Part shown: in pieces, positions 52,723 through 64,000 of the stretch
How the letters are laid out: every line of letters starts with the position of its first letter
Numbering within the stretch: the first letter of the stretch is position 1
Assembly: GCF_902859595.1 (NCBI RefSeq)
Contig: NZ_CADIJQ010000002.1
Coordinates: forward strand, 434,001 to 498,000
Direction of reading: 5' to 3'
DNA length: 64,000 nt
Source: Achromobacter kerstersii
GTDB taxonomy: Bacteria > Pseudomonadota > Gammaproteobacteria > Burkholderiales > Burkholderiaceae_B
The notes under the pieces: generated by a model
Databases searched by the model: none
Told to the model about the DNA's origin: nothing
What the model saw: the letters and a program-made list of their open reading frames with translations, nothing else
Made by a program: the position numbers and the translations under genes

Positions 52723-53910
52723 ATGAGGAAGTTCTCTCGCATCGAGCGATTGCCTCCGTACGTTTTCAACATTACCGGCGAGCTCAAGATGGCGGCGCGT
52801 CGGCGGGGCGAGGACATCATCGACATGTCCATGGGCAATCCGGATGGCGCAACGCCCAAGCACATTGTCGACAAGATGGTGGAAGCGACCTCGCGTCCGA
52901 CCACCCACGGCTACTCGGTGTCCAAGGGCATTCCGCGTTTGCGCAAGGCGATCTGCGACTGGTATCAGCGCCGTTACGCGGTAGAGTTCGACCCGGATTC
53001 CGAAGCCATTGTCACCATCGGCTCCAAGGAAGGCCTGGCCCACTTGATGCTGGCCACGCTGGACCGCGGCGACACCGTGCTGGTGCCGAACCCGAGCTAC
53101 CCCATTCACATCTACGGCGCTGTCATCGCCGGCGCCAACATCCGTTCGGTGCGCATGACGCCGGGCGTGGATTTCTTCGAGGAACTGGAACGCGCCGTGC
53201 GCGAATCCTTCCCGAAGCCCAAGATGATGGTGCTGGGCTTTCCCAGCAACCCCACCGCGCAGTGCGTGGACCTGTCATTCTTTGAACGCGTGGTGGCGCT
53301 GGCCAAGGAACACGATATCCTTGTCGTGCATGACCTGGCCTACGCCGACATCACGTTCGACGGCTATGTGGCCCCGTCCATCATGCAGGTGCCCGGCGCG
53401 CGCGATGTCGCCGTCGAGTTCTTCACGATGAGCAAGAGCTACAACATGGCGGGCTGGCGCGTCGGCTATATGGTCGGCAACCGCGAGCTGGTCAACGCGC
53501 TTGCGCGCATCAAGAGTTATCACGACTACGGTACCTTCACGCCGATCCAGGTGGCGTCCATCGCTGCGCTGGATGGCCCGCAAGATTGCGTGAACGAGAT
53601 CGTGGCCCAGTACCAAAGCCGCCGCGACGTGCTCGTGCGCGGTCTGCACGAAGCAGGTTGGAATGTGGAAATTCCCAAGGCGTCCATGTATATCTGGGCG
53701 CAAATCCCCGAGCCCTACCGGGCAATGGGCTCTTTGGAATTTGCCAAGCGTGTCCTGTCGGATGCGAAAGTAGCCGTGTCCCCCGGGATCGGCTTCGGCG
53801 AGTACGGCGACGACTACGTACGCTTCGCTCTTATCGAAAACGAGCAGCGCACCCGCCAAGCGGTGCGCGGCATCAAAGATATGTTCCGCAAGGACGGATT
53901 GCTGAAATGA
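52723..53910 (+). CDS. alaC: Alanine transaminase-type PLP aminotransferase (AlaC-like)
   Basis: A 395-residue fold-type I aminotransferase. Seen are [60 protein letters not shown], the PLP Tyr-Ala-Asp ([15 protein letters not shown]), the lysine motif [16 protein letters not shown], and [20 protein letters not shown]. It matches AlaC-type enzymes, which make alanine from pyruvate and glutamate. Its stop overlaps a possible hom start by 4 bp, so it is the first gene of an alaC-hom-thrC operon. Confidence 0.92.
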   Translation: MRKFSRIERLPPYVFNITGELKMAARRRGEDIIDMSMGNPDGATPKHIVDKMVEATSRPTTHGYSVSKGIPRLRKAICDWYQRRYAVEFDPDSEAIVTIGSKEGLAHLMLATLDRGDTVLVPNPSYPIHIYGAVIAGANIRSVRMTPGVDFFEELERAVRESFPKPKMMVLGFPSNPTAQCVDLSFFERVVALAKEHDILVVHDLAYADITFDGYVAPSIMQVPGARDVAVEFFTMSKSYNMAGWRVGYMVGNRELVNALARIKSYHDYGTFTPIQVASIAALDGPQDCVNEIVAQYQSRRDVLVRGLHEAGWNVEIPKASMYIWAQIPEPYRAMGSLEFAKRVLSDAKVAVSPGIGFGEYGDDYVRFALIENEQRTRQAVRGIKDMFRKDGLLK

Positions 53911-53957
53911 ATACCCCCCTACGCTCACCCGTCTCGCATGGCCCCGAGGGCAGCGCG

Positions 53958-55262
53958 ATGAATCCCATGAAGGTGGGCCTGCTCGGACTCGGCGTGGTTG
54001 GCGGCGGCACGTGGACCGTGCTGTCGCGCAACGCGGAAGAAATTGCACGCCGCGCTGGCCGCCGCATTGAAGTCACGCGCGCCGCTGTGCGCGATGTGGC
54101 CAAGGCGCGCGCCCGCGTGGGCGACTCGATTCTGGTCGACACCGACGTGCACGCGCTGGTTCGCGACCCCGAAATCGATATCGTCGTTGAGCTGATTGGC
54201 GGCGACACGCTGGCGCTGGAGCTGGTGATGGAAGCCATCGCCAACGGCAAGCATGTCGTCACCGCCAACAAGGCCCTGCTGGCCAAGCACGGCAACGAGA
54301 TCTTCGCCGCCGCTTACGAGCGTGGCGTCATGGTCACGTTCGAAGCCGCGGTTGCCGGCGGCATCCCGATCATCAAGGCGATCCGCGAAGGCCTGACCGC
54401 CAACCGCATCCAGTGGGTGGCCGGCATCATCAACGGCACTACCAACTTCATCCTGTCCGAAATGCGTTCGCGCGGCCTGCCGTTTGCCGACGTGCTGGCC
54501 GAAGCCCAGCGCCTGGGCTACGCCGAAGCCGACCCGACGTTCGACGTGGAAGGCGTGGACGCCGCGCACAAGCTGACCTTGCTGGCCTCGCTGGCCTTCG
54601 GCGTGCCGGTGCAGTTCGACCGCGCCTACATCGAAGGCATCTCGAATTTGGCCGCCGAAGATATCGAACACGCCGAACGCCTGGGCTATCGCATCAAGCT
54701 GCTGGGCGTGACCAAGCGCCGCCCCGACGGCATCGAGCTGCGCGTACATCCGGCGCTGGTGCCGTCCGAGCGCCTGCTGGCCAACGTGGAAGGCGCGATG
54801 AACGCCGTGCTGGTCAAGGGCGACGCCGTCGGCCCCACGCTGTACTACGGCCAAGGCGCGGGCGAAGAGCCCACCGCATCGGCCGTGGTTGCCGACCTGG
54901 TTGACGTGACGCGCCTGCACACGGCCGACCCGGGCAACCGAGTGCCGCATCTGGCGTTCCAGCCGGACGCCATGTCTGACACCCCGATCCTGCCGATTGA
55001 ACTGGTCAGCACGTCGTACTACCTGCGCCTGCGCGTGGATGATCAGCCCGGCGTGCTGGCGGATATCGCCCGCATTCTGGCTGACCGCTCCATCTCGATC
55101 GGGTCGATGATTCAGCAGCCGTCGCACATTGGCGGCGCCGACATCATCTTCCTGACGCATGAAGCCGTGGAAGGCAACGTCAACCAAGCCATCGAGCGCA
55201 TCGAGTCCCTGCCGTTCGTGCGGTCCAAGGTCACGCGACTGCGCGTGGAGAACTTGACATGA
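53958..55262 (+). CDS. hom: Homoserine dehydrogenase
   Basis: I chose ATG 53958 (MNPMKVGLLGLGVVGGGTWT), giving the usual 434 residues; ATG 53907, overlapping the previous stop, would add 17 residues and is possible. Domains: NAD(P) binding (GLGVVGGG), catalytic core (VVTANKALLAKHGNEIF, AAVAGGIPIIKAIREGL, GIINGTTNFILSEM, YAEADPTFDVEGVDAAHKLT), and a C-terminal ACT domain from about 350 (YLRLRVDDQPGVLADIARIL) that usually gives threonine feedback. Its stop overlaps thrC by 4 bp. Confidence 0.95.
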   Translation: MNPMKVGLLGLGVVGGGTWTVLSRNAEEIARRAGRRIEVTRAAVRDVAKARARVGDSILVDTDVHALVRDPEIDIVVELIGGDTLALELVMEAIANGKHVVTANKALLAKHGNEIFAAAYERGVMVTFEAAVAGGIPIIKAIREGLTANRIQWVAGIINGTTNFILSEMRSRGLPFADVLAEAQRLGYAEADPTFDVEGVDAAHKLTLLASLAFGVPVQFDRAYIEGISNLAAEDIEHAERLGYRIKLLGVTKRRPDGIELRVHPALVPSERLLANVEGAMNAVLVKGDAVGPTLYYGQGAGEEPTASAVVADLVDVTRLHTADPGNRVPHLAFQPDAMSDTPILPIELVSTSYYLRLRVDDQPGVLADIARILADRSISIGSMIQQPSHIGGADIIFLTHEAVEGNVNQAIERIESLPFVRSKVTRLRVENLT

Positions 55263-56668
55263 AATACGTCTCTACCCGTGGCGGCATGAACGCCCTGGAA
55301 TTCTCGGACATCCTGCTGGAAGGCCTGGCGCCCGATGGCGGCCTGGCCATGCCGGAGCAGCTGCCGCAGGTGTCCGAGCAGACGCTCGAATCCTGGCGCG
55401 GCCTGTCCTACGCGGACTTGGCGTTCGAAGTGTTGTCGCTGTTCGCCACCGACATTCCCGCGGAAGACCTGCGCCGCCTGACGCGCGCGGCCTACACGCA
55501 AGAAATCTTCAACAGCGAAGACATCGTCCCGCTGCGTCCGCTGGACGGCGGCCTGTCGCTGCTGGGCTTGTCCGAAGGGCCGACGCTGGCTTTCAAAGAC
55601 ATGGCCATGCAGTTCCTGGGCCAGGTCTTTGAATACGTGCTGGCCAAGCGCGGCACCACGCTGAACATCGTGGGCGCAACCTCGGGCGACACGGGCTCGG
55701 CCGCGGAATACGCCTTGCGCGGCAAGCAGGGCGTGGCCGTGTTCATGCTGTCGCCGCACGGCCGCATGAGCGCCTTCCAGCGCGCGCAGATGTATTCGCT
55801 GCAAGACGAAAACATCCACAACATTGCCGTGCATGGCGTGTTCGATGAAGCGCAGGACATCGTCAAGGCCTTGGCGGGCGATCTGGAATTCAAGACGAAG
55901 TACCGCCTGGGCGCGGTGAACTCCATCAACTGGGCGCGCATTGCGGCCCAGGTGGTGTACTACTTCCACGGCTGGCTGCGCGCCACCGACAAGCCGGGCC
56001 AGCAGGTGTCGTTCGCCGTGCCCTCGGGCAACTTCGGCAACATCCTGTCGGGCCATATCGCGCGCAGCATGGGTCTGCCCGTGCGCCGCCTTGTGCTGGC
56101 CACGAACGAGAACAACGTGCTGGAAGAATTCTTCCGCACGGGTATCTACCGTCCGCGTCCGGCCGAGCAAACCTACGCCACGTCCAGCCCGTCCATGGAC
56201 ATCTCGCGCGCGTCGAACTTCGAGCGTTTCGTGTTCGACCTGGTCGGCCGCGACGCCGCCCGCGTGAAGGCGTTGTGGACCGCGCTGGCCAAGGATGGCT
56301 CGTTCGACCTGTCCGACCTGCTGCCGGAATTCGAATCGCGCTACGGCTTCGTGTCGGGCCAGAGCTCGCACGAAGACCGTCTGGCGACCATTCGTTCCGT
56401 GTACGAAGAAACCGGCGTGCTGGTTGACCCGCACACGGCTGACGGCGTGAAGGTTGCGCGCGAATTTGTCGAGCCAGGCGTGCCGATGCTGGTCCTGGAA
56501 ACCGCCTTGCCGGCCAAGTTCTCCGAGACCATCGAAGAAGCGCTGGGCCGTCCTGCCACGCCGCCGGGCAATCTGGCGAATCTGGAATCCTTGCCGCAAC
56601 GCGTGGAAGTCATGGAATGCAGCGTCGCCGCCGTGCGCCGTTTCATCGAGGCCAACGCCAAGGTGTGA
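55259..56668 (+). CDS. thrC: Threonine synthase
   Basis: A 469-residue PLP enzyme of the long ThrC class: MKYVSTRGGMNALEFSDILL, the PLP lysine in PTLAFKDMAMQFLGQVFEYV, phosphate-binding VGATSGDTGSAAEYAL and FAVPSGNFGNILSGHIARSM. It converts O-phosphohomoserine to threonine and completes the hom-thrC pathway pair. The homoserine kinase (thrB) is not in this window. Confidence 0.97.
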   Translation: MKYVSTRGGMNALEFSDILLEGLAPDGGLAMPEQLPQVSEQTLESWRGLSYADLAFEVLSLFATDIPAEDLRRLTRAAYTQEIFNSEDIVPLRPLDGGLSLLGLSEGPTLAFKDMAMQFLGQVFEYVLAKRGTTLNIVGATSGDTGSAAEYALRGKQGVAVFMLSPHGRMSAFQRAQMYSLQDENIHNIAVHGVFDEAQDIVKALAGDLEFKTKYRLGAVNSINWARIAAQVVYYFHGWLRATDKPGQQVSFAVPSGNFGNILSGHIARSMGLPVRRLVLATNENNVLEEFFRTGIYRPRPAEQTYATSSPSMDISRASNFERFVFDLVGRDAARVKALWTALAKDGSFDLSDLLPEFESRYGFVSGQSSHEDRLATIRSVYEETGVLVDPHTADGVKVAREFVEPGVPMLVLETALPAKFSETIEEALGRPATPPGNLANLESLPQRVEVMECSVAAVRRFIEANAKV

Positions 56669-56713
56669 ACCGCCTGGCGAAAACGTGTAACCGCTTGCGG
56701 TTTCTGTAAGCGC

Positions 56714-56752
56714 AAAACCCCACTCAGGCCCGTCCTGCGTGGGGTTTTTTTA
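56714..56752 (+). terminator. Terminator of the alaC-hom-thrC operon
   Basis: AAAACCCCAC pairs with GTGGGGTTTT across a 15-nt loop, followed by TTT. Confidence 0.85.
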
Positions 56753-56866
56753 CGATGTGGGACATCGTGATTACGTTCTCATGCATTTTGACCACAACCC
56801 GACACGGATTAGGGGCCGGATTACCGATACAGTGAATCCACCTAATCACACTTGGAGAACACGCCC

Positions 56867-57088
56867 ATGAACCTGAAGACCATGACGTTGGCCCTGGTGG
56901 TGACCGGAGTTGGGGTGCTGGCCGGATGCTCGTCGCCCTCGGTCATTCAGAATCGGGACGGAAGCTCGACCGTAACGCCCGACACGCCGTCGTACGATAA
57001 AAAGTCCGGCATGTATGAATACGACAAGGACGGCAAGAAAGTCCAAGTCAACAAGGACGACGTAAAGTCCATTGAAGAGGTCAAGTAA
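56867..57088 (+). CDS. YgdI/YgdR-type small lipoprotein
   Basis: ATG 56867, spaced from TTGGAGAAC; the upstream TTG at 56852 is part of that site. The 73-residue protein has a lipoprotein signal (MTLALVVTGVGVLAGCSS, lipobox VLAGC with Cys23) and a mature SH3-like DUF903 domain (VIQNRDGSSTVTPDTPSYDK, YEYDKDGKKVQVNKDDVKSI). Outer-membrane or periplasmic lipoprotein of unknown function. Confidence 0.88.
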   Translation: MNLKTMTLALVVTGVGVLAGCSSPSVIQNRDGSSTVTPDTPSYDKKSGMYEYDKDGKKVQVNKDDVKSIEEVK

Positions 57089-57112
57089 CCCCTGCTGCGC
57101 AACCCGCGCAAT

Positions 57113-57147
57113 AAAAAAAGCCCCTTGAGAAATCAAGGGGCTTTTCA
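57113..57147. terminator. Bidirectional terminator between YgdR-like and fbp genes
   Basis: AAAAGCCCCTTGA-GAAA-TCAAGGGGCTTTT, with an A run on the left, ends both convergent genes. Confidence 0.88.
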
Positions 57148-57159
57148 ATGGGGCGACGA

Positions 57160-58179
57160 TTACTTCGCCGCTTCTTCCGCGTGGTACCGGCCGACGCGCT
57201 CGACTTCGTTCTTCGAACCCAGGATCACGCTCACGCGCTGGTGCAGCGTGTCGGGCTGGATTTCCATGATGCGCTGCGTGCCGGTGATCGACGCGCCGCC
57301 TGCCTGTTCGATCAGGAAGCTCATGGGGTTGGCTTCGTACATCAGGCGCAGCTTGCCGGCCTTGCCGGGTTCGCGGGCGTCCCAGGGGTACATGAAGATG
57401 CCGCCGCGGGTCAGGATGCGATGCACGTCCGCCACCATCGAGGCGATCCAGCGCATGTTGAAATCCTTGCCCAAGGGGCCGGTCGACCCAGCCAGGCAAT
57501 CGTCGATGTAGCGCTTCACAGGCGGGGCCCAGTGGCGCATGTTCGACATGTTGATGGCGAATTCCTTGGTGTCTTGCGGCACCTGGATGTTCTCGTGCGT
57601 CAACACCCACGAACCCATTTCGCGATCCAGCGTGAAGCCCACCACGCCGTTGCCGATGGTCAGCACCAGCATGGTCTGCGGGCCGTAGACGGCATAGCCG
57701 GCCACCACCTGCTTGTCGCCCGGTTGCAGGAAGTCCTGCTCGCAGACGGGGGCGCCCGACACGTTATGGGGGGCGTGCAGCACCGAGAAAATGGTGCCAA
57801 TGGACACGTTCACGTCGATGTTCGACGAGCCGTCCAGGGGATCAAACAGCAGCAGGTATTCGCCCTTGGGGTAGCGGTTCGGGATGAGATGGATGGTTTC
57901 CATTTCTTCCGACGCCATGGCCGCCAGGTGGCCGCCCCATTCGTTGGCTTCGAGCAGGATTTCGTTGGACAGCACGTCCAGCTTCTTCTGCACTTCGCCC
58001 TGGACGTTTTCGCTTTCCAGGCTGCCCAGGACGCCGCCCAAGGCGCCCTTGCTGACAGCGTGACTGATGGCCTTGCAGGCGCGCGCGACCACTTCGATGA
58101 GCAGACGCACTTCCGGTGCAAGGGCTTGGGCGGAGCGTTGTTGCTCCACCAGGTATTGAGTCAGAGTTTTACGTTTCAA
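57160..58179 (-). CDS. fbp: Fructose-1,6-bisphosphatase class I
   Basis: TTG at 58179 is the only start near GGGAGACC, giving 339 residues. Family landmarks: [20 protein letters not shown] with EE metal ligands (ASEEME), the signature [20 protein letters not shown], and GGIFMYPWD followed by [20 protein letters not shown]. Gluconeogenic phosphatase. It follows pepN after 10 bp. Confidence 0.96.
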   Translation of the reverse strand: MKRKTLTQYLVEQQRSAQALAPEVRLLIEVVARACKAISHAVSKGALGGVLGSLESENVQGEVQKKLDVLSNEILLEANEWGGHLAAMASEEMETIHLIPNRYPKGEYLLLFDPLDGSSNIDVNVSIGTIFSVLHAPHNVSGAPVCEQDFLQPGDKQVVAGYAVYGPQTMLVLTIGNGVVGFTLDREMGSWVLTHENIQVPQDTKEFAINMSNMRHWAPPVKRYIDDCLAGSTGPLGKDFNMRWIASMVADVHRILTRGGIFMYPWDAREPGKAGKLRLMYEANPMSFLIEQAGGASITGTQRIMEIQPDTLHQRVSVILGSKNEVERVGRYHAEEAAK

Positions 58180-58189
58180 AAAGGTCTCC

Positions 58190-60895
58190 CTATGCTGCGA
58201 ATTCTAATGCCTTGGATACGATTTCCTGCACGTTGCGCGACAGGCCTTCATGCGCGCGCACCTGTTGCAGGGCGGCCTGCATGGGCGTGCGCAGCGCCGG
58301 AACAAAACGCGACCAGTTGTCCAGCGCGCGGGCAAGGCGCGCTGCGATTTCCGGATTCAGTGCGTCCAGCGCCAGCACCTGCTCGGCCCAGAACGTGTAG
58401 CCGGAGCCGTCCGGGTGATGCATGCCGCGCGCATTGTTCAGGCAGAACTGGAAAATCAGCGCGCGGGCGCGGTTCGGGTTGCGCAATGTGAACGCGGGGT
58501 GCGTCATCAGCTCGCGCGCCGTTTGCACGGTGGTTGAACGGGCGGCGGCCTGCAGGGCGAACCACTTGTCTACCACCAGCGGATTGTCGCGCCACTTGTC
58601 GTAGAACGCGGCCAGCGCTTCCTGCGGAAAGTCGCCCTGGCCGTAATTGATCAGGACCGACAGCGCTGCAATGCTGTCCGTCATGTTGCCCGCGCGGTCG
58701 TACTGCTGTTCAGCCAGGCGCTGGGCATCATGCTCGCCAGCGGCCATCAGGTGGCCGAGCGCCAGGTTCTTCAGCGCACGCATGCCGGCCGGCACAGGGG
58801 CGGGGCTGTATTCACCCGGCGTCTGGTTCTGCTCGAATGCCTGACGGAATTCGGCGGCCAGTTGGCGTCCGAGTTCGGCGCGCAGGAAGTCGCGGGCAAC
58901 GGCCAGCGCAGGCGGGTCCACCGCTTGCATGCGCTCGGCCAGCGTCTTCTCGGACGGCAGCGCCAGCGCGCGGGCGCGGTAGGCGGCGTCAATCACCGGG
59001 TCGGTCAGCAGGGCGCGCCAGGCCTCGATGAAGGCGGCGTCGGCGTGCAGCGTGCGGCCGGCTTGGCGGGCTTCGGCCAGCGCCAGGATCTGGCGCGTGG
59101 CCAATTCCTGCCCGGCTTCCCAGCGGGCGAACGGGTTCGTGTCATGCGCGGACAACAGCGCAAGCTCTTCGTCGGTCCAGTCGTAGTCGACGATGACCGG
59201 GGCCGAGAAGTCGCGCAGCAGCGATGGCACGGGGCGGTCGGCGATGTCTTCGAACACCCATTGCTGGCTTTGCGTGGTGAGCTCGAGCAGCGCGGTTTCC
59301 TTGGCCGCGCCGTCATGGCGCAGCGGCAGGGCTCGGCCGTCTTTGTCCAGCAGGCCAATGGCAAACGGGATGTGGTACGGCGCCTTGACGTAGTCGGCGC
59401 CGGCTTTTCTTTCGACGCCTACTGGCAGGCAGTCCTGCGTCAGCGTGACGGTGCAGCGGCGGGCGGCAGCGTCATGGTCCAGGCGGACGGTGACGCGCGG
59501 CGTGCCGGCCTGGCGATACCAGCGGCGAAACACCGACAAATCGCGGCCGGGGTGTTGGCGCACGTAGACCGATTCCATGGCGGCAACGAAGTCGTCGCAG
59601 GTGACGGCCTGGCCGTCGTGGCGGCGGAAATACTCGTCCATGCCGGCGCGGAACCCGGCTTCGCCCAGCAGCGTGTGCTGCATGCGGATGACTTCGGCGC
59701 CTTTCTCGTACACGGTAGCCGTGTAGAAATTGCCGATTTCCTGGTAGCTCTCGGGCCGGATGGGGTGAGCCATGGGGCCGGCGTCTTCGGGGAACTGAGC
59801 GGCGCGCAGGGCGACCACGTCGTCAATGCGCTTGACGGCGCGAGCGCTGGCGGCTGCCGCCTCGTCCATGCCATGCGCCATCATGTCAGCGCTGAATTCC
59901 TGGTCGCGGAAAACGGTCAGGCCTTCTTTCAAGCTCAGCTGGAACCAGTCGCGGCAGGTGACGCGGTTGCCCGTCCAGTTGTGGAAGTATTCGTGCCCGA
60001 TAACGGATTCGATGCCTTCGTAGTTGGCGTCGGTGGCGCTGTCGGCGTCCGCCAGCACGTAGGCGGCGTTGAAGATGTTCAGGCCCTTGTTCTCCATCGC
60101 GCCCATATTGAAGTCGTGCACGGCGACGATCATGAAGCGGTCCAGATCCAGCTCCAGGCCGAAACGGGTTTCGTCCCAGCGCAGCGCGCGCACCAGCGAA
60201 TCCAAGGCCCATTCGGTTTTGGTTTCGGAGCCCGGGTCGCTATATACCTGCAGCAGCACGTCGCGGCCGCTGGCCGTCTTGACTGTGGTTTCGCGGTGCG
60301 TGAGGTTGCCGGCAACCAGCGCAAACAGATAGCAGGGCTTGGGGAACGGGTCTTCCCATTCGACCTCGTTGCGGCCGTCGGGCAACTGGCGCGACGCCAT
60401 CAGGTTGCCGTTACTCAGCAGCACCGGGTATTGCGGCTGAGCCCGCAGCGTCACGCGGTAGCGCGACATCACGTCGGGGCGGTCGGCAAACCAGGTGATG
60501 CGGCGAAAGCCTTCGGCTTCGCATTGCGTGAAGAAATTGCCACCCGATACGTACAAACCCATCAACGTGGAGTTGGCCGACGGCTTGCAGCGGCTGACGA
60601 TTTCCACGGTGGCGTCTTGGGGCAGGCCGTAAATGGCCAGGCTGTGATCCGACAGGTGATAGCCGTCGGCGGCCAGCGCCTTGCCGTTAACGCCTACCGA
60701 GACGAGTTCCAGGTCTTCTCCATCCAGGATCAGAGCGGCGTCGGCGCTGGCGCCGGACTTGCGCTGCACGTGCATCGTGCAGCGCACTTCGGTGGCGTCG
60801 GGCGCCAGATCGAAGGCCAGAGCGACTTCGGGAATGTCGTAGGGGTAGGGCTGGTAGTCCTTGCGATAAACGGTAATGGGCGTGTCGGTGCGCAT
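58190..60895 (-). CDS. pepN: Aminopeptidase N (M1 family)
   Basis: A 901-residue zinc aminopeptidase. Catalytic features: substrate-binding GAMEN at 265-269, zinc motif HEYFH at 301-305 with third ligand Glu324 (LKEGLT), followed by the helical C-terminal half ending [13 protein letters not shown]. Length and start ([20 protein letters not shown]) match PepN. Cytoplasmic peptide turnover; co-transcribed with fbp. Confidence 0.97.
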   Translation of the reverse strand: MRTDTPITVYRKDYQPYPYDIPEVALAFDLAPDATEVRCTMHVQRKSGASADAALILDGEDLELVSVGVNGKALAADGYHLSDHSLAIYGLPQDATVEIVSRCKPSANSTLMGLYVSGGNFFTQCEAEGFRRITWFADRPDVMSRYRVTLRAQPQYPVLLSNGNLMASRQLPDGRNEVEWEDPFPKPCYLFALVAGNLTHRETTVKTASGRDVLLQVYSDPGSETKTEWALDSLVRALRWDETRFGLELDLDRFMIVAVHDFNMGAMENKGLNIFNAAYVLADADSATDANYEGIESVIGHEYFHNWTGNRVTCRDWFQLSLKEGLTVFRDQEFSADMMAHGMDEAAAASARAVKRIDDVVALRAAQFPEDAGPMAHPIRPESYQEIGNFYTATVYEKGAEVIRMQHTLLGEAGFRAGMDEYFRRHDGQAVTCDDFVAAMESVYVRQHPGRDLSVFRRWYRQAGTPRVTVRLDHDAAARRCTVTLTQDCLPVGVERKAGADYVKAPYHIPFAIGLLDKDGRALPLRHDGAAKETALLELTTQSQQWVFEDIADRPVPSLLRDFSAPVIVDYDWTDEELALLSAHDTNPFARWEAGQELATRQILALAEARQAGRTLHADAAFIEAWRALLTDPVIDAAYRARALALPSEKTLAERMQAVDPPALAVARDFLRAELGRQLAAEFRQAFEQNQTPGEYSPAPVPAGMRALKNLALGHLMAAGEHDAQRLAEQQYDRAGNMTDSIAALSVLINYGQGDFPQEALAAFYDKWRDNPLVVDKWFALQAAARSTTVQTARELMTHPAFTLRNPNRARALIFQFCLNNARGMHHPDGSGYTFWAEQVLALDALNPEIAARLARALDNWSRFVPALRTPMQAALQQVRAHEGLSRNVQEIVSKALEFAA

Positions 60896-61044
60896 GGAGT
60901 TGCAGTCCTGGTTGAACGAGGAGTCTATTGTAGTAGGTGGTCGCGAGCGCTAGGCTGGGGCGTGCGGACTACGGCAAACTTTTTGCCGTGGCCCCAGTCA
61001 AAGCTCAGTATGATGGCGCCGTCGCGCGCTACAGGAGTCGCAAT

Positions 61045-61683
61045 ATGTCCAGAATGTCCATGTTCAGAGTTGGCCGTTGGGCCGGATTATTGGCCGTGGC
61101 GGGGGCGCTGACATTGACGGGCTGCGCAGCCCCTACGGTGTCGGCTCGGGTCACTTCTTTCCAGCAATGGCCAACCGGCGTTGAAGGTCAGACCTATCAA
61201 TTCGTCGCGTCCGACCCTAACCAGGTCAATAATCTGGAATACCAGTCTTATCAGGATATGGTCCGCGCCGGCATCGGCGCAACCGGGCTGATCGAAGCCC
61301 AACCCGGGGCCAAGGGCCGCTTTGATGTGTCGTTCACGTACGGCACCAGCCAAACCCAGATCATGGTGCGCCGCCCCTATGACCCGTACTTCTATGGCGG
61401 TTATGGCTATGGCGGCTATTACGGTGGGCGGCCTTGGGGCCCGGGCTACGGCTATTGGGGCCCGGATTGGGTCGATGTCCCCATGGCGGTCCAGCGCAAT
61501 ACGCTGAACTTGAAGATCCGCGATACCCAGCGGGGCGGGGCTGAGGTTTATCGTTCCACGGCCTTCATACTCAGCCAGGGTGATGATTTCATGCGCACAA
61601 TGCCCTATCTGGTGCGCGCAATATTTGACAATTTTCCCGGAAATAACGGAGCGGAACGCGAGATTGAATTTCCGCTTCGCTAA
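61045..61683 (+). CDS. DUF4136-type lipoprotein
   Basis: ATG 61045 after ACAGGAG; 212 residues. Lipoprotein signal with lipobox LTGC (GRWAGLLAVAGALTLTGCAA). The mature domain has the DUF4136 pattern (TSFQQWPTGVEGQTYQFVAS) and a Gly/Tyr-rich loop (YFYGGYGYGGYYGGRPWGPG). Function unknown, probably envelope-associated. Confidence 0.85.
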   Translation: MSRMSMFRVGRWAGLLAVAGALTLTGCAAPTVSARVTSFQQWPTGVEGQTYQFVASDPNQVNNLEYQSYQDMVRAGIGATGLIEAQPGAKGRFDVSFTYGTSQTQIMVRRPYDPYFYGGYGYGGYYGGRPWGPGYGYWGPDWVDVPMAVQRNTLNLKIRDTQRGGAEVYRSTAFILSQGDDFMRTMPYLVRAIFDNFPGNNGAEREIEFPLR

Positions 61684-61716
61684 GTCTGACTGCCTTCTGA
61701 CTACGTTTCATAAATA

Positions 61717-61750
61717 AAATCGGCGCACCAAATTGGTGCGCCGATTTATT
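61717..61750. terminator. Bidirectional terminator between DUF4136 and H-NS genes
   Basis: AAATCGGCGCACCAA and its inverted copy TTGGTGCGCCGATTT form a long stem, with A/T-rich flanks on both sides. Confidence 0.85.
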
Positions 61751-61769
61751 TCTTACTGCAGAATAGCTT

Positions 61770-62150
61770 TTATTCTTTGATGAGAAAACTGTCGCGTGTA
61801 GCGCCAGTTGCTTCTTCAGCAGCGAGCCAGCGCGGTGCTTTACCGCGGCCGCTCCAGGTTTCGCCAGTTTGCGGGTGGCGATACTTCGGCGCTACGGCGC
61901 GCTTGGCGGTGGCGGGGCGGGCAGCCGCGCCAGCCTTGCGTCGGCCGCCAGTGGCCGCGCGAGCCGGCTTGCCGGCGCCAAAGGCAGCGATGATTTCTTC
62001 GGGCGTGATGTCGTACTCACGCATCGAGGTAATGATGGAAGAGATCACGGGCTTGCGGCGCTTCGTTTGAAGGACTTCTGCCTTCTTTTGAAGCTTGTTG
62101 ATTTCTTTCTCGATCTTTGCTTGCAGTGCTGCGTATGTTTCTCGGGCCAT
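61770..62150 (-). CDS. H-NS family nucleoid protein
   Basis: A 126-residue protein. N-terminal coiled coil (MARETYAALQAKIEKEINKL), Lys/Arg-rich linker with Ala/Gly stretches, and the C-terminal DNA-binding domain PKYRHPQTGETWSGRGKAPR followed by WLAAEE. The GRGKAP-W pattern is typical of beta-proteobacterial H-NS (BpH3-like, H-NS/MvaT group). Silences AT-rich foreign DNA. The long AT-rich upstream region may be its control region. Confidence 0.92.
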   Translation of the reverse strand: MARETYAALQAKIEKEINKLQKKAEVLQTKRRKPVISSIITSMREYDITPEEIIAAFGAGKPARAATGGRRKAGAAARPATAKRAVAPKYRHPQTGETWSGRGKAPRWLAAEEATGATRDSFLIKE

Positions 62151-63033
62151 GGTTTATTCCTGATTATGGAACTGCTTTAATCGCCGGCGAAGTTATGTTT
62201 ATTTGTTGTGCTTCGCATAATACAGAAGTTACGCCTTGACTTCTCTATTTTCGGACTAATTACTTTGTATCAAAAGAGACGCAGAGCCTTTAGCCGCGCG
62301 GATATGCCTCTGGAACAAGTATTGGGAAGGATATTCCCAAATTTGGGACGGATTGAAACAAATCAGCCGTCGGCTCACAAGGCGGACGAAGACGGTGCAT
62401 AGGCCCCATTTCGGAGCACATTTGTTTCATACGGCAGGCGAATCGAAGGAGAGCAGGCGTCGTGAACCGGATTTGGGGGCAAGCTGCTCTGATTTAAAGT
62501 CTACGAGGAGAACGCGTTTTCAGAAGCGAGGTCAGACGACCTAACTGCCCCTACTTGTACTGATGGGCGCCGCCGTCATGCATTTTGGCATTCTTGGTTT
62601 ATGAGAATGATATGGAGGGAAAAGTGGTGCTCAGGCAATTTGGGCTGCATTTTCTTACCACTTGTATGACGACCTGGCAGAACGCGGTGCCCCTTGTCTG
62701 CCAAGATTGCGAAATCGGCTTTGTAAGCGATGTGTAAGCAAATCACGTGCAAAAAACTGTTATGTGATCGAACAATCTTTGGTCGTAATTGCTTAACTTG
62801 ATACTCAGTATTGCGTCCCCATCTGATTCACCTGTGAATAATCGACGGCATTTTCCGCTGCCGCCAATCGCCGTCCAGCGCGTGCCTTGAGGATGCCGCT
62901 GGCCTCTGCCACCGAGGTGTGTCTCTTTTGACGCTTGAGCGGGACGCCGGACCCCGGTCGGCGGTACGATACGGTCTTGAGCGTCCACGCATGTGCGCAC
63001 CCGTGCCGCGCCGATGCCCCCTGAATAGAGCCT
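62151..63033. other. 883-bp gene-free, AT-richer interval before tldD
   Basis: No credible gene: the short frames here lack ribosome sites and family features. The left half (about 62160-62840) is visibly lower in GC than the rest of the window and includes the H-NS leader. The right 170 bp returns to high GC ahead of tldD. Confidence 0.6.

Positions 63034-64000
<967 letters not shown>

Noticed and set aside
62208..62402. 64-residue open frame in the gap before tldD
   Set aside because: No ribosome site, low-complexity basic product and atypical codon use; treated as non-coding.

Overview
The window is a GC-rich (roughly 64 percent by eye), densely coded bacterial chromosome segment. The combination of genes points to a betaproteobacterium of the Alcaligenaceae, most likely Achromobacter or a close Bordetella relative. 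The pointers are a globin-coupled diguanylate cyclase of the BpeGReg type, a 430-residue aspartate carbamoyltransferase, recA-recX beside a TctDE-like two-component pair, hemCDXY, a BpH3-like H-NS protein and a Pls-type peptide synthetase. This assignment is inference from gene content; no database was searched.

Layout. 1-7.6 kb: an Lrp/AsnC regulator running off the left edge, a DedA protein coupled to a MocR-type regulator, the initiator tRNA-Met, several small unknown proteins, a flavoprotein and an unrecognised two-gene unit whose second protein has a Nif11-like N-terminus. 7.8-11.9 kb: a luciferase-like monooxygenase, a glutathione transferase divergent from a LysR regulator, an entericidin-like lipoprotein and two small envelope proteins. 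12-16.3 kb: ATCase with an extra N-terminal domain, the globin-coupled cyclase, rdgC and a small membrane protein. 16.3-21 kb: a repeat-rich gap with a possible small RNA, an MHS-family transporter and the TctDE-like pair. 21.2-24.2 kb: recA (with a LexA-box-like site), recX and metR. 24.3-30.8 kb: metE, then a 1340-residue single-gene peptide synthetase with A, T, six membrane and three left-handed beta-helix regions. 31-40.8 kb: sucCD, two tandem TerC proteins, a prepilin-like microprotein, hemC-hemD-hemX-hemY and ppa.

40.8-49.5 kb is a divergent catabolic/transport island. Leftward run cupin, periplasmic binding protein, SDR and IclR regulator; rightward run SDR, LivG, LivF, a fused LivH-LivM permease and a Dabb protein, followed by an FAA hydrolase. 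The two arms together make one complete branched-chain-amino-acid-type importer plus enzymes for its unknown substrate. 49.5-63 kb: a second entericidin, PhoH-PIN, Bcp and an Mth938-like protein, then an overlapping alanine aminotransferase-hom-thrC operon, pepN-fbp, two lipoproteins, an H-NS protein, an AT-richer gene-free gap, and the start of tldD running off the right edge.

The least explained items are: the Pls-like synthetase (26.8-30.8 kb); a 40-residue prepilin-like protein (35.5 kb); an orphan leftward terminator with structured sequence behind it (16.4-16.6 kb); a ~95-bp repeat with paired DnaA-box-like sites placed just after two small-gene stop codons (1.5 and 5.2 kb); a family of about 80-bp GC-rich intergenic repeats (five copies); and two unrelated 13-bp tandem arrays (8.9 and 52.6 kb).
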